From contig OX579635.1 in the NCBI GenBank assembly GCA_951230915.1, forward strand, positions 47,492,001-47,556,000: a stretch of DNA of 64,000 bases, given 5' to 3'. The notes under the pieces were generated by a model, which was given only the letters and a program-made list of their open reading frames with translations, did no database searches and was not told where the DNA came from. Shown one piece after another: positions 14,101 to 25,939 of the stretch. Both the position numbers and the translations under genes were made by a program. Source of the DNA: Antitrichia curtipendula (taxonomy: Eukaryota > Streptophyta > Bryopsida > Hypnales > Leucodontaceae). Position 1 is the stretch's first letter; every line of letters starts with the position of its first letter.

Positions 14101-14958
14101 CGCTAAACCTCCATTGAATGCGAGCAAAGAAATATTGAGAATGACTTAGGACTTCATATAGCCTCAAGCGCTTCAGACAAACCATTGAGCCAAATTTTCA
14201 CACATATTTCAAAATTTCACAGCCATTGTACAAAGGCACGGGAGAGCTTGCTTGCAAGGTCACGGTTATCAACCATTCAGCTTTAGTGCTCTAACCAGGA
14301 CGTCGAAACTCACCTCGTCAGCTAAAACCTCCATTGAAACCCTAAACCTTGACAGCGATTAGGGCTTCAATCAATTCAAGAGCTTCAAAGACAACATTGA
14401 GCCAAAATTGCACACGAGTTTTCAAAATCGCCACACCTGGTAGTCGTCTCCATAATCGAGCTCGAAAGTGGCTTTAATAGCTTCCGCAGAAGCCCGATGA
14501 CCACCTCCAGTATCACTCATAAGAATCAACACGGTCTTGCGCTTCTTCTCATCTTGACCCGAAGGCAGAGTCTGCTCATCTCCAATCTCTTCCACGGGCA
14601 CCATCCCTACCCCTTCCCCATTCGCGTTCTCCAAGAGCTCCCCGCCCGTAATGGAGGCAAATCCCAGCGGCACCCTCTCACAATGCCTGCGAATCAAATC
14701 GTTAAACCTGCGTGCCACGCTCTCCTGCAAAACCTTTCCCGTAGCCCCCTGCAAGTCTCCCAATGTCGCCGTCGCCACAAGCTCCCGCCTCTGCCAACGC
14801 GCCAACAAGCCTTCTGGTGGCGAAAACAATGTGCATCCACGCAATCCATGTGGAGAGACACTACTCAATGAGGAACTGACGGAAGCGTTCAGTGACGAAG
14901 GAGAGAGACGCGCCAAACTGGTGTCCCCTACCCCGGCTAACTCCACGGAACACTCCAT
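11178..14958 (-). CDS. MGD1: Monogalactosyldiacylglycerol synthase, plastid envelope (MGD1-like)
   Basis: The enzyme transfers galactose from UDP-galactose to diacylglycerol, making MGDG, the main thylakoid lipid. Eight exons join in frame: 14958-14437, 14052-13880, 13509-13348, 12826-12685, 12526-12302, 12152-12090, 11843-11769 and 11429-11178, giving 537 residues (Arabidopsis MGD1 has 533). A Ser/Leu/Arg-rich N-terminal part of about 110-130 residues fits a transit peptide, as in type A MGD enzymes. The GT28-family acceptor side shows [14 protein letters not shown] (S148 onward, with H154), [13 protein letters not shown] and [12 protein letters not shown]. The nucleotide-sugar side shows GGGEGMGP (353-360), CGRNKRL and [15 protein letters not shown] (430 onward). 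It ends [12 protein letters not shown] plus a short tail. An in-frame TGA lies two codons before the chosen ATG, so translation cannot simply continue from upstream. The long N-terminus favours MGD1 over the transit-less type B enzymes. Confidence 0.95.
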
Positions 14959-14961
14959 GGC

Positions 14962-15258
14962 TCACACCCAACTGCACAATTGCAATGGCTGCAACAAATC
15001 TCTATTGGAAATTACGAATCTTGTGATTGCAATGCTCTGCTCTGCGAATGCAAGAACAATCCTTCGCGGGTCAAATCCGTCGGTGCCCCATTGTGTTTCT
15101 ACGGACATAGCCAACTTTGGCGCTCGGAGCTCTGCTGCGAAAATTGACCGATCGTAGGAATGAGGATTGGCGAGAGCCGCCTGTGTGCAGCAGCGCGTAC
15201 TGGATGGGGGTGCCATGATGGCGGAGGAGTGGCCCAGCTGGACTGCCACGCTGGCCAC
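14962..15258 (-). CDS. Upstream ORF (98 codons) in the MGDG synthase leader
   Basis: A 98-residue open frame starts MASVAVQLGHSS and ends in TGA. It is in the same frame as MGDG synthase; only one codon (GCC) separates its stop from the main ATG at 14958. Its composition (Ser, Ala, Arg, early hydrophobic residues) would suit a transit peptide, but the main ORF already has one. It may be a regulatory uORF, a remnant of a longer N-terminus, or chance. I do not recognise it as a known protein. Confidence 0.3.
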   Translation of the reverse strand: MASVAVQLGHSSAIMAPPSSTRCCTQAALANPHSYDRSIFAAELRAPKLAMSVETQWGTDGFDPRRIVLAFAEQSIAITRFVISNRDLLQPLQLCSWV

Positions 15259-15334
15259 TCAAGGGTAGGTACCGAAGTAGCCTACTCGAAGAAATTTGTA
15301 CCTCAAGTGATGTAAAAGAATCTTTTGATCCCAT

Positions 15335-16402
15335 GGTTGTGGGTTGTTTTTAGGGTTTAGGATTTAGGGAGAATTGCTACATGGATTTGATTTATCATCT
15401 TGAAATATGAAATTATATCATTTATTCCGTACGAAGAGGGATATTTTAAGCAATGATATTTGTGAAGATTTCAATATTAATAAGAAAAAAATATATATAA
15501 TGGATATAATTATTGTACACTTGTCTTCATTTCTTCATTATAATAATATCTCTACTTTTGAGGTTCTACAATTTGAATAAAAGCTATGAAACAATTAAAG
15601 GTAGAAATATTTGAAAGCAATAGTTTTTTTGATCTCAAATTGAATGACCAAATTCTTTTGATGAGATTGTTAGTGAACTCAAGAAAAATGCAATCCAAAG
15701 GGCTTCATTTTTTTTCAACATTTTACAAATACCTTATAAATTATCAAAGCTGTAAACATAACGTTGGCTATACATTAGACTAGGCTCACCTTGAATGGCC
15801 CCCCTTGAAGTACAAAATATCTCAACTTTCACTTCTTGCTTCAAAAACTCATCACCTCTCATTGATTGCTTTAAAAAAATTGCAGTGGTTTTGAGTCATG
15901 GAAATGTTCATTCTAAACCATTTTTTAGGTGTTGGAGATTGAAAATTATTGCAATTAGAAGACATTAGCAATTTCAATTCGTAATACACCTGTTTCAAAG
16001 ACAATCAATTTTACTATGATAAAAAGTATTGCGAAGAAAAGAATTTCATAAAAAGATAAGGATTTATAAGGTGCATGCATAATGATTTATTTAGAGCTTC
16101 TACCAAAATTTGATCTCTACTACCGGTAAATTTCACACTTGTCAATGCACCGAGTTCAACAAACTTTGTTGAACAGGAAATTCTACGCCAAGAATTTACT
16201 TTTCAATTCAACGGCCTTCGTAGAATCCACTGTGATAAAACATCTCTTGGGCTATCTGATAAATCCAGTGATATTCATCAAAGATACTAAATGTTGTTTC
16301 CAAGGAGAAAAGCCTCCAATGCATGTACAACTATTGCCGTCTACGAATGACATACTTAGTAAGCTTAATGTGAGCACGCAATGAGCTCATTCAAATTGGC
16401 TC
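15335..16402. other. Intergenic spacer, AT-rich
   Basis: Between the MGDG synthase leader and the AspRS stop codon I see only AT-rich DNA with short chance frames on the plus strand. The part next to 16403 should contain the AspRS 3' UTR. Confidence 0.4.
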
Positions 16403-19400
16403 TCATGGCGCCAGCCTCTGAGGATCACGTGGAAACAAGGATGTCTTCCGAATGTTGTTCAGAGCGCAGAAGAGCATGACGACACGCTCGAGTCCGACAC
16501 CAACACCACCGTGCGGTGGTGCACCATATCTGCAACACGAGTGAAAAGAAATGGTCACAATACTTCCAACGAGGCAAATCAAAATGCAGTAACTTGCACC
16601 CTGTTACAAATCAAGTGCGCATGCAAACAAAGGCCACTTTAGGTTGCACAGGTCGAAGTCATGAAGGAACAAGCTTGTTGCTTCAACCTGTGCAATCTAA
16701 ACCTGCTTATTTGAACCATCTTTCATGTGCAACCAGGGGTGATATAACAAGCCTAAAATAACGATGCATTTGAGGTAACAGGTATCCAATCCAACTCAAA
16801 GAGGCAGCTTGAAACCTTGTCATCTCATATTATCAGCATGTCGCATAGAAGCCAAGAAAGCACCAACTATTTGTGCTTTTTCTTGTTACTTAAACTAGTT
16901 TAAAGTCAACATTGAACAAAAGGAGATATCTCAAGCTCGTTGCTTCAACCTGTGCAATCTAAAGTGGACGCAATAATGATGGGGCCATTTGTAACTACAA
17001 TTAGAAGACGCAGAGGTTCAAGTTCGTTAAAAAAACGGATTACCTGAAGGAGTCGATATACGTGGAGAGGGTATTCACATCAATTCCATACTCAGTTATG
17101 CGCTTGGTCAGTAACTCTGGGTCGTGTACACGCTGGGCTCCTGAAATAATCTCCTCCCCTATACACATCACGACAACGAATTTTAGCACTACGGCACCCA
17201 TGAGTCATATGCCTAACGTACCGGAACTCTCTCTTATATAATTCAACAAAACATCTATACATTCAAACCATTCTGTCCTTATGCTGATAGATTAAAATGA
17301 AAAGAGAAATAAAAAATGTATCCCACCTCGAATAAAGACATCAAAGGAGTTGCTATATCTTTTGTCATCCCAACAAGGCATTGTGTAAAATGGTCGGATT
17401 GCTGCAGGGTAGCGATGTAGTATGTAGAAATCAGTCTTGTACCTGTCAACGAAACAAGCAACATGAATTGACACACGAGAATGGCCTGTGCCATTGAGCA
17501 CAACTTCAGCAGCACGACTTTGAGATCCAATAATTCTTGGTTCATAAGTCCAAATTGCGCAAAACCAAGTCTATACACCTCTTAGACGTTACAGTTCTTT
17601 CATCTCAATAGGACAAACAAACAAAATAAACAATTCACTTCCCTTGACAAACAAACAAAACAAACAAATTAGTGTCATTAATAATATTGATGTCTAAACA
17701 ATATTTATATAATAATTAATTATATAATAATGTAGCAGTCTAATTGCCGCAGGATTCGGCGAAGAACTGGAAAATTCGGCAAAGACTACTTTCAGCGTTT
17801 GCAAATACGATACTCTCTAAATAAGAAGAATGCATTCGCACTGCTCACTACATTCTCAGATCTCATAGGAAGCCTTACTTTTCTTTCACAAGCTTCCCAA
17901 GGGTTTTCTCTGTTTCGGTATTGAAGTCTGCCATAGGATCTACCTCAACGCCCGCTTCCTGTAACCATCCCACTTTTTGAGGCAAAGAATATAATCGAAT
18001 CTCGCCCATTTCTAACATTCAAGTTTGTCGTCAAGTGAGCACCATTCCAGCATTGAGATCCAACAAAAAGATTTGTACAAAATAATTTATACTGACCTTG
18101 AGAATTGCAATACCCTCAGCAAATGTAAGCCTCAATGTCTGTCGCAAATACTGCAGAAAGCACAAGATGTACAAGGTCAGTGAGAGAAAAGATGGAATGA
18201 CGTAGGTTCTCACATAAATGCACTCAAGTCAGAACTAAGAACAAGTTTGAACATGAAACACCTCAAGCACTCAGCACTATGGTAACCTTGCATCAACGTG
18301 ACAAACAAACCTGAAGAGGCTCAAATGGATATTGTTCGTTGATGGCCTTCAACTGCTTGGTACATTTCCCATTTAAACCGTCAAAAATGGCAAGAAAAAC
18401 TTTCTCAAGCACATCCAAAACCTGCCATCAAAGAAATTCCAAGTATTTAGTGTGACATTCCAAGAAAATTCCGGGTTCAAGCAAGATGATTTGTCACAAC
18501 ATGAAATCCTTACTGAAGTTATGACCTTTGTAACAGAATGAATGCATGGCTTTACAAACGACCTCAAAATAATGCTCCTTGATCTCCATCTCAAAGTCAA
18601 GGCCCGTGAATTCACACAAGTGTCGATGAGTGAAAGAATCCTCGGCACGAAACACAGGGGAAATCTCAAAAACGCGCCCAAAGTCGGCACATATAGCCAT
18701 TTGCTTGTGTAACTGTGGAGATTGGGCAAGACATGCGGGTTGGCCCTTGTAGTCCAGCTTGAAAACTGATGAGCCTCCCTCACTGGCTCCTGCGATCAAC
18801 TTGGGTGTGTGCAACTCCACAAAATCCTCATCCAGAAGAGCTTGTCTGAATAGCTGCATTCATCCAAATGCAATTAATAAATATATTTGATCGAGAGCAT
18901 GTGAACAATGGCCATTAAGAAACGCAGAGAGCAATACAGGACAAATAGCCTAGGATCAAATATGCGAGTCATTGCACACAGAGCATTATTGAGCAGGTGC
19001 CTTAACAACCTTGGCGTTTTTCATAAATAAGAATTTGGATTCCTCTTGGGCACAATCTTGTGTTTATGACAAGCTTGCAAGCTTGCCCGCACTCTCAATT
19101 GCTCAAAATTTTCATAGCTTTCAGTAAAAGTTCTCTACTGCGTCGGAAATATTTTTTCAAATTCATTCCGCAATGGAGAAGGGTGAGAACATTCCCAAGT
19201 GCTCTGGAATGTTCGGCCCAAGACAGTGATGCAGAATAAATGACCAATGGTTGCAACAAAAATCAACGGCAAAAGGTGCTCACAGCTGAAACTTGGCACT
19301 GGATACGGAAGATAGCCTGATTAGCAGGTGTACGTAAATCAATAACACGATTGTTCAGTCTTGTGTCTTGGCCCACCCGCACAAACTGAATACCTTCCTG

Positions 19401-20794
19401 TTCAGTCCCAAATACAAAATCAGTATCTATGTAAATCTGAAAAACCTAGACCATCAATAGAAGTGTACCTAAGCCCACAAAATTTTCAGAAAACTTGTTC
19501 ACTCCAACATCCTTGAAGCACTGAGACCCTGCTCAAAGAATTCTCACATTACCCCATAATTGCTCTAAAATTGGCCACTCCCAAATCTATAAGGGTTGAA
19601 ATAAACCATTTAGGAAGCTTTCAAGGAAGGCAACAAAATGAACAAATAGAACGAAGATATATACCCTGCATTTTGAACAATAGCGATATGTTCTTTGATT
19701 GAATTACGTTTGGAAGATACTACAATCAAGTATTAACTTCCAAAGCAGACTTTTTATATTAGCTTGGGCACTTACAAGTTAACTGTTCCCTGGCTCTATT
19801 GCAAAAGTGCATTAAAAAAAAGAATTGGCATACGTGACAGAACAAAACCATGATCGTTTCTAGGATGTGCACACGAATATTAACCTGCTCGCCTTTCTGA
19901 AAATCGGCTTCACTTCTAGCAGCATCTTCGAGGCTGATAGGGAGCTGAACCGCAGCTTTGCTAATGCAGTGAACCTTCGTAGCATGTATCTCAACCTGCA
20001 ATGAAAATCCACAATGTCTCCTCAACTATAAGTGCCCAAACGGCCAACAGTGACTACCTCCATATCTATAGGAGTAAAATAAACCATTTCAGAAGCTTTA
20101 CCGAAGGTGACGAAATGTATCAATGGAAAGAAGAAATCATGCCCTACATTTTTGGATGATCAGTTACGTTATGGAAGTTCCTGTAAGACAACTATCAGCT
20201 TCCAAAATGAACATGTTTGGTTCAATTTTAGGTTTTTAGTTTTAGTTGGGTACCTAAGAAGAGAGTACTAGAATCACCAACATCCACAATTCAGAAACCC
20301 TTTGTAATAAAATTCGGAATTAAATCAGATCTTACCGGCTGGGAAGTCCCCTCCACAGGCTTGTCCGGAACAACCACAACGCCTTCCACATCCACGATAC
20401 TCTCCTTGTTCAGCTTGGTCACAAACTTCACCATGCCCTTGCTCACCACGTTTTCCTTAACTGAGACAACGCACTGGACAGTATGACCCGTTTCTCTGAC
20501 CACCAAAAAGGCCACACTGCCTTTCCCACGAACAGTGTGAACTCTTCCTCGCACTAACACTTTATTTCCTGCAAGATCTCCTGCTAAATCACCAACCTTG
20601 GTCCATCCTCTGCCGCTCCTTTCTTTGCTTTGCAAATTCTCCAAGGGAACATCGCCGTAGTTGGCTGCCAAAGGATCCTCCTCCTCCGCATTCAATTGTA
20701 CGCCTGCCATCTGCTTGAGAATGTTCTTCTTCGCCAGCTTCTCCAGCTTGGCCTTCTCCTTCTTGCTCAAGGGAGACACCGCCACCTCCTCCAT
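16403..20794 (-). CDS. Aspartyl-tRNA synthetase, cytosolic type
   Basis: A class IIb aminoacyl-tRNA synthetase that charges tRNA-Asp. Ten exons join in frame: 20794-20336, 19995-19885, 19397-19284, 18853-18563, 18421-18311, 18150-18097, 17958-17879, 17442-17327, 17158-17044 and 16529-16403, giving 525 residues (plant cytosolic enzymes are about 550). A Lys-rich N-terminal helix ([13 protein letters not shown]) precedes NYGDV and an OB-fold anticodon-binding domain (VLVRGRVHT...TVQCVVS). The catalytic domain has the aspartate-specific QSPQLHKQ (272-279), motif 2 [21 protein letters not shown] (F296 onward) and motif 3 [10 protein letters not shown] (R499). It ends in the eukaryotic signature [12 protein letters not shown]. 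The MEEVAV start at 20794 matches family length. An upstream in-frame ATG at 20929 would add 45 residues. Exon 4 could end at 18563 or 18560; family comparison (HYxE followed by V/M-D-V) favours 18563. Confidence 0.95.
16638..16701. repeat. Inverted repeat in the last AspRS intron
   Basis: Two 21-base arms, 16638-16658 and 16681-16701, are inverted copies of each other with about two mismatches and a 22-base spacer, and could form a hairpin. A third copy, in the same orientation as the second arm, lies at about 16942-16967 in the same intron. Confidence 0.7.
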
Positions 20795-20929
20795 TGTGAC
20801 AGGAGCTGCTAAACCCGCAGAATCCACAGTCCGCAACCAAATCTGGGCAACAAGTTGGGCGCAAGGAGACTTGAGCCCTAAGCGACGCAAACCCCTAAAC
20901 CCTGATAAGTCCCCAATCAAAGCGCACAT
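20795..20929 (-). other. In-frame N-terminal extension of AspRS
   Basis: The AspRS frame stays open for 45 codons upstream of MEEVAV, from an ATG at 20929. The peptide begins MCALIGDLSGFRGLRRLGLK; it is rich in Leu, Arg, Gly and Ala and poor in acidic residues, so it could act as a mitochondrial or plastid targeting sequence in a longer isoform. It may equally be untranslated leader. Confidence 0.35.
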
Positions 20930-20980
20930 GAATTGGAGATATAAGAGTCATCTAAATTTGTAGCAGAGTTGCAATGGTAG

Positions 20981-21496
20981 GGTAAACCAGCCTATGACAG
21001 GCAGAATGACTGATTTGGTATGTTGCCATTAGCAAAATAAAATCAGATTTTTTTCTAGCAGAGACAACTTTGAGAAATGAAAGAAGCAGTTAAAATTTTA
21101 GTTTTGGGACAAAGTAGGAATTTGTTATGAATTTTTTAAGTATTTTTCCAAAACAGTCTGTAGAGTAGACTATCTGAAATCAATAAAATATGTCTTCATG
21201 ATGGTCATCTTACCACCTAATGCAGTCTTCAGATTTCCTAACACAACCACAAGAATTTTTAATGTGGCCATCACACAAAGAAATTAAAAAAAAACTCTTT
21301 ATGATGAGTTTACACTCACAATGTGTAAGTGTCCTATGACAGTCATTACTAATTCTATCACAATCACCTAATGCACTAATGTGGGCCACTAACCAACCTA
21401 ATTAAATTGTAGAAGCAAAAATCTGAAATGGACTGTAATGGGGGGATTATGTAGATGTTTGCATTAGACAGTTGGCCTGTCATAGGCTGGTTTACC
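20981..21496. mobile_element. MITE-like element with perfect 22 bp terminal inverted repeats
   Basis: The ends are exact inverted copies over 22 bases: 20981-21002 begins GGTAAACCAG, and 21475-21496 ends CTGGTTTACC. The interior is 472 bp with no coding frame, typical of a non-autonomous DNA transposon. I see no clear target-site duplication in the flanks (ATGGTAG on the left, TTATAAG on the right), so I do not assign a superfamily. It sits about 50 bp upstream of the outermost possible AspRS start and so probably lies in that promoter. Perfect termini suggest recent activity. Confidence 0.8.
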
Positions 21497-22125
21497 TTAT
21501 AAGGTGTGGGCACCCCCCAAAAAGCCATTTTTTTCTTATGTACCTATTTACTATTATTAGGCCAGTCAAATTTTCATATTTTCTAGTTGGCAAGTGAGAG
21601 AAGGTTCAATGCACCAAAGAATGCAACACTTAGACCCATGCCTTAAAGTTATGAAGGGTCAAAGTTTTTTTATAGAATTTTCAAAATTCTTTTTTCTACA
21701 TAGGTACATATTGATTTTAGAGGTGTACCCACGTTGATGATGGCACTTTTGGGTTAGCAACGCATTTGAAGGTGTCTACCTTAGTTGAACTTGTATTAGT
21801 AAAAAAGAAAGGAGTGTCCAAGGGAAGAGACCATTGGATTCATATTGTTGTAAATTAAAAGTATAATTTTAATTTTAGAATCACAAAGTGTAGGGTTTAA
21901 AATCTCCTCACTCTAATCCTATGCTTGCATTGATTTTGCTAGTCATATCAACAAATGTACCTAATTCATCGAAATCCAACAAAAGTATCTTGCAAGTTAG
22001 AGGTAGATACACAATTGTGGGTAGAGACACTTTGGATTACAGTGGAACACAAAACAACAGCGATCAACTAAAAGCAATAGATTAGTCCCCAATTCCTACC
22101 TTGTATCTCATCATCCTATCATTAA

Positions 22126-22690
22126 ACCGTAAAGGACCAAACTGCATTTTTTGGCAATATGACGATTTGGGGCAACTCACTACAAATGAAATTTTAGTTT
22201 TTTTCTTTGAAATTTTCATACAACATGTGGTCAAGGAGTAGCTTTAAGGCACAATAATTTTCATAACTTTTGAATACATGATTAAACAGTTGTATAATAT
22301 GTAGTTTTCATTGTTCTATGGGCAGCTCAAAAAAATGATTTTCTTAAGAAACAAAAATTGGAACTTGGTTTCCTAGATTTGTATACATGGAAAGATTTGA
22401 ATCATTCCATTTTGATTGATGAGATAAAAGTTATAAGGAGTTTTAGGTTGCGGGCAATTATGGAATCTTTATTCTAAAATAAACTTTTGAACTTTGAAGT
22501 TCTTTATTTAACTCAATTTTCAATATTTTTGAAAAAAATAAAAACAATTGGATGTAGATTGTTTATTTCAACTTTACAACCATGGAAATTGGAATTTGTC
22601 AATTTCATAACTAGATTCTTAACAATTTCATTAGTAATTTTAGATCATACTCTACTTCTTTCAACTTCCTATTTTTTTCAAGCATGAATA
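22126..22690 (+). mobile_element. Truncated copy of the TTAA/CCCCTAAAG element family
   Basis: It starts at TTAA (22122-22125) followed by ACCGTAAAGGACC, a degenerate form of the CCCCTAAAG end. It runs parallel to the 37870 copy (CTTTGAAATTTTCA, GGAGTAGCTTTAAGGC, AATCATTCCATTTTGAT, TCTACTTCTTTC). Similarity stops near 22690, so the right third and the right terminus are missing. Confidence 0.75.
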
Positions 22691-24370
22691 TGAAATATTT
22701 TTTGTTGAAATTTCTTATATGTATTCCGAACTTATCTCTTCAACATTATGGAAGGTGACAAGTTTTAGGATCTACACATTTTTGTGTAAAAAGTTTAAAA
22801 GATGAAACTTAACCATTTGAAAGGGGTTGGAAATACTTCTTTTAGAAATCCAAGTATCATGATCTAGCTTGCAATGATAATGTTTTTTGTTCTGAAATTT
22901 TAGGTGGGTGTACTCTAACAAGTTAACTAAAGGATTCTATGGTTGGATTTGTTAGTGAATAAATATAGTTGAAGATTTTGCTTTGCTTTTGATTTGAGTA
23001 CTTTCAAGCAGTTTAGGACCTAAAAATACCAAATTTCTTTAGGAGTTAAGTAGAAATTACACAACTAAGCTTCCTATTAATCAAGTCTTGGTATATTAAT
23101 AATATTCTAGAATCTACAAAAATAATCTATAGTTTACAACAATGCATTGAAAGCATCTTTGAATTATAATTTTTTTTAAATATAACAATTAATATCTATA
23201 TTTTTTGAATACTTCTATTTAGTTGTTACTAGCATCTAATACTATGAAAAAAAATTGAAAGTTGTAAATTTTGTAGTTACATAATTATCTATTTTTTATT
23301 CATCCTAATCTTATTTCATTGCACTGGTCGTTTCTTTTCTACTGCAAAGCATTATAAACTTCGTTTAGTCATAGGTTTTATTTTATTTTCCAAATCAAAA
23401 TCATCACTAAGCAAATAGATTACAAAAACAACCAAATCCAACCATAACTAAAACTCCCTACATGTTTTGTGCCAACACTTTCTATATTTTTTGTTACAAC
23501 AATTAAACTAAGTAACAATAGGATTATATACATATTCAATTGTGTACCACCTGACAAAGTTTCAATAAGATTCAAAGATGCATTTTCAAGATTCTAATTA
23601 TTGAAGTTAACCAAAAATGTCAAAATTAATTGTCTTGGCCTTTGAATGGGTTCATGGTTATTTTTTTCAAACTTCAAAGTTCCCATTTGTATGCTCCCAC
23701 TTTGCAACTATATATGATTGAATTTTTATTTTTTTAGGTATGTAATTATATTTCTTCAATAGGCCATATTAAGTATTTCACATTTTTAGTGAAAATTTGA
23801 AATTACTCTGAAATTAATCTAATACTCTGAATTAATCTAAAATTTTTTCCATAGGTTTATATAATAGTTTAAAATATTATGGTAGAAATATTGAAATTTC
23901 ATTCTAAAATTAGAAAACAACATTCTATATTGTAATAGGTGCAAAGTTCAAATTGCAATAAAATACATAATTTTAGAAAATTTTCAATTTTCAAACTGGA
24001 TTAGGAACTAGACTTGATAATCCTCATTTCATTTTTTGGTCTCAAATTCAGCAAAAATCATTTTCATAACTCAAATTCAAAATCTACAAGATGTCAAAAT
24101 ACACTATGTGGTGCTCAATAGATTAAATACTGTAATCTTCTTATGAAGGAAAATAAAAATACCACAATGACAATGAGGCAATATTCAATAGTCACCATGA
24201 TTCTAAAATATGTGCTGAAGCACCTTCCACAAAAAACTAGATGAAAAATTGTGTTTTCATCCAACATGTCTTCACAAAGTCAGCCATCAATCAATAGTTG
24301 TTTGCTACAATATTTATTAAGGTTAAAAGGAAGAATCATCTTTTACTTAAAAATTCTTTGTAATGGAATG

Positions 24371-24692
24371 TCTAAAGTATCCAAAAATGTTTGTGTACAA
24401 ATGTGTGTTTGCTTAAACAAATTAATTTCAAAGAAAAGATAGATATAAAATATGATATGTTGTTCCAAAATGAAAAGTCTTAAATATCCAAAATTATTTG
24501 TGTACAAATGTGTGTTTGCTTGAACAAATTAATTTCAAAGAAAAGATAGTTATAAAATATGATATGTTGTTCCAAAATGAGAAGTCTTAAATATCCAAAA
24601 TTGTATGTGTACAAATGTGTTTCTGTTTGAACAAATTAATTTCAAAGAAAATAAAATTATGAAATATGATATATTGTTCCAAAATGAAAAGT
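24371..24692. repeat. Tandem repeat, about 3 copies of a 107 bp unit
   Basis: Units begin at about 24371, 24478 and 24585, each with (T)AAATATCCAAAA-like sequence, GTGTACAAATGTGT, AACAAATTAATTTC and TGTTCCAAAATGA at equal spacing. Copies 1 and 2 are nearly identical and copy 3 is more diverged. The array is AT-rich with no coding role seen. Confidence 0.85.
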
Positions 24693-25939
24693 GATTTATA
24701 TTAAACTTGTTTGAGCACTAGTAAAATAAAACATTTTAAGCTTGACGAATTGAGACTATTCAAGTTTTTAATACTAATTTTGAGGTTTCCACATATCAAT
24801 CTTTCATAGTGTTTGAAACATCCTCAAGAATTCAATTAATTGCTTTATCCTATTCACTAGAATTTTCTAAAAACTAGTTAATTTTCTTATTGAAGCAATC
24901 AAGCCTACTATAATATAAAGATGGCCAAGAGATGATTCTCCACTTTCCATAAACACTCATGTCATATTCAAAGGACCTTCAAGATTTCTTCTATTTAGCT
25001 AATATGGTATGATCGAAAATGGACACTTTGGTATTAAGGAATTGGTATAATTGCATGAGGTCCCAAAATAATAACTTTCTATTAGCATACTTTGAATTTG
25101 TAAAAAGTGTACTACAATCAATGATAGTGTAGTAATTAAATGCAGAGGATATTTTCAAATGCCATTTCAGAAGTCATAATAAGAAAATATTAATAGAGTA
25201 CCAAATTTATTTGTAAATATTGATGAGAGTAATAGATACAACCATCTTAAATGGAAGGTGAAGTATAATGTTTTGAAAACTACTTTTTTTCACACATGAA
25301 TACTGAACTAATCATCCCATTTGCATCTTGCAATGCATCCTTGCAAATCTTAAAATAACCTAAAACTAATTGATGGCAATTATAGATTAATGCACAATCG
25401 TGTTCATTGCAGTAAACAGAAACCAATAATGTACACCCACCGCAAGTTTTGACATGTTAACATGGTTTGACTTGAGATTTTAGGCAATGAATATATAACA
25501 CACCAATTGTATATTATGAATGTACCTTTCAGTGTAACATAAACAGGTTCATGTACAGTATCTCAAAGAGAACCAAGGACGAACAACTGTGGTCCCCGAT
25601 AATGCTTGCTTGAAATTCTGAAATGTCCTAAAGAAACAATACAAGTCTCCACATACTCATGTCTTGCAGTCTGATGCAACTCAATGAGCATGGACCGAAT
25701 TCTAACTAAATGCCTGTTGTAATAAGTGTCCACTTCCATATGCACAGAGGATTATTTCGGATGTTTTCACAGAACAACGTAACCAAATGTACCAATAGAA
25801 ACAAGAAACATTTTTTAAGATAGAAATATGTTCTGAAAGTTACTAAAATTGGCTATACGCTTTCAGAGTGTCGGGACTTTCATTTTCAATTCAAGGACTA
25901 AGGGGGCTAATCAGAATGGAGCTGCATCTCTAACAACAG

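Larger units (their letters stand above)
21497..25939. other. AT-rich intergenic region between AspRS and the HMA-domain gene
   Basis: No gene is recognised. It holds a truncated copy of the TTAA element family (22126-22690) and a 107 bp tandem repeat (24371-24692). The rest is AT-rich, low-information sequence with many frame breaks in all frames. The end near 25940 should hold the 3' UTR of the HMA-domain gene. Confidence 0.5.

Noticed and set aside
14651..15157. Plus-strand open frame (168 codons) over MGDG synthase exon 1
   Set aside because: Shadow of the minus-strand coding exon and upstream ORF; no domain seen.
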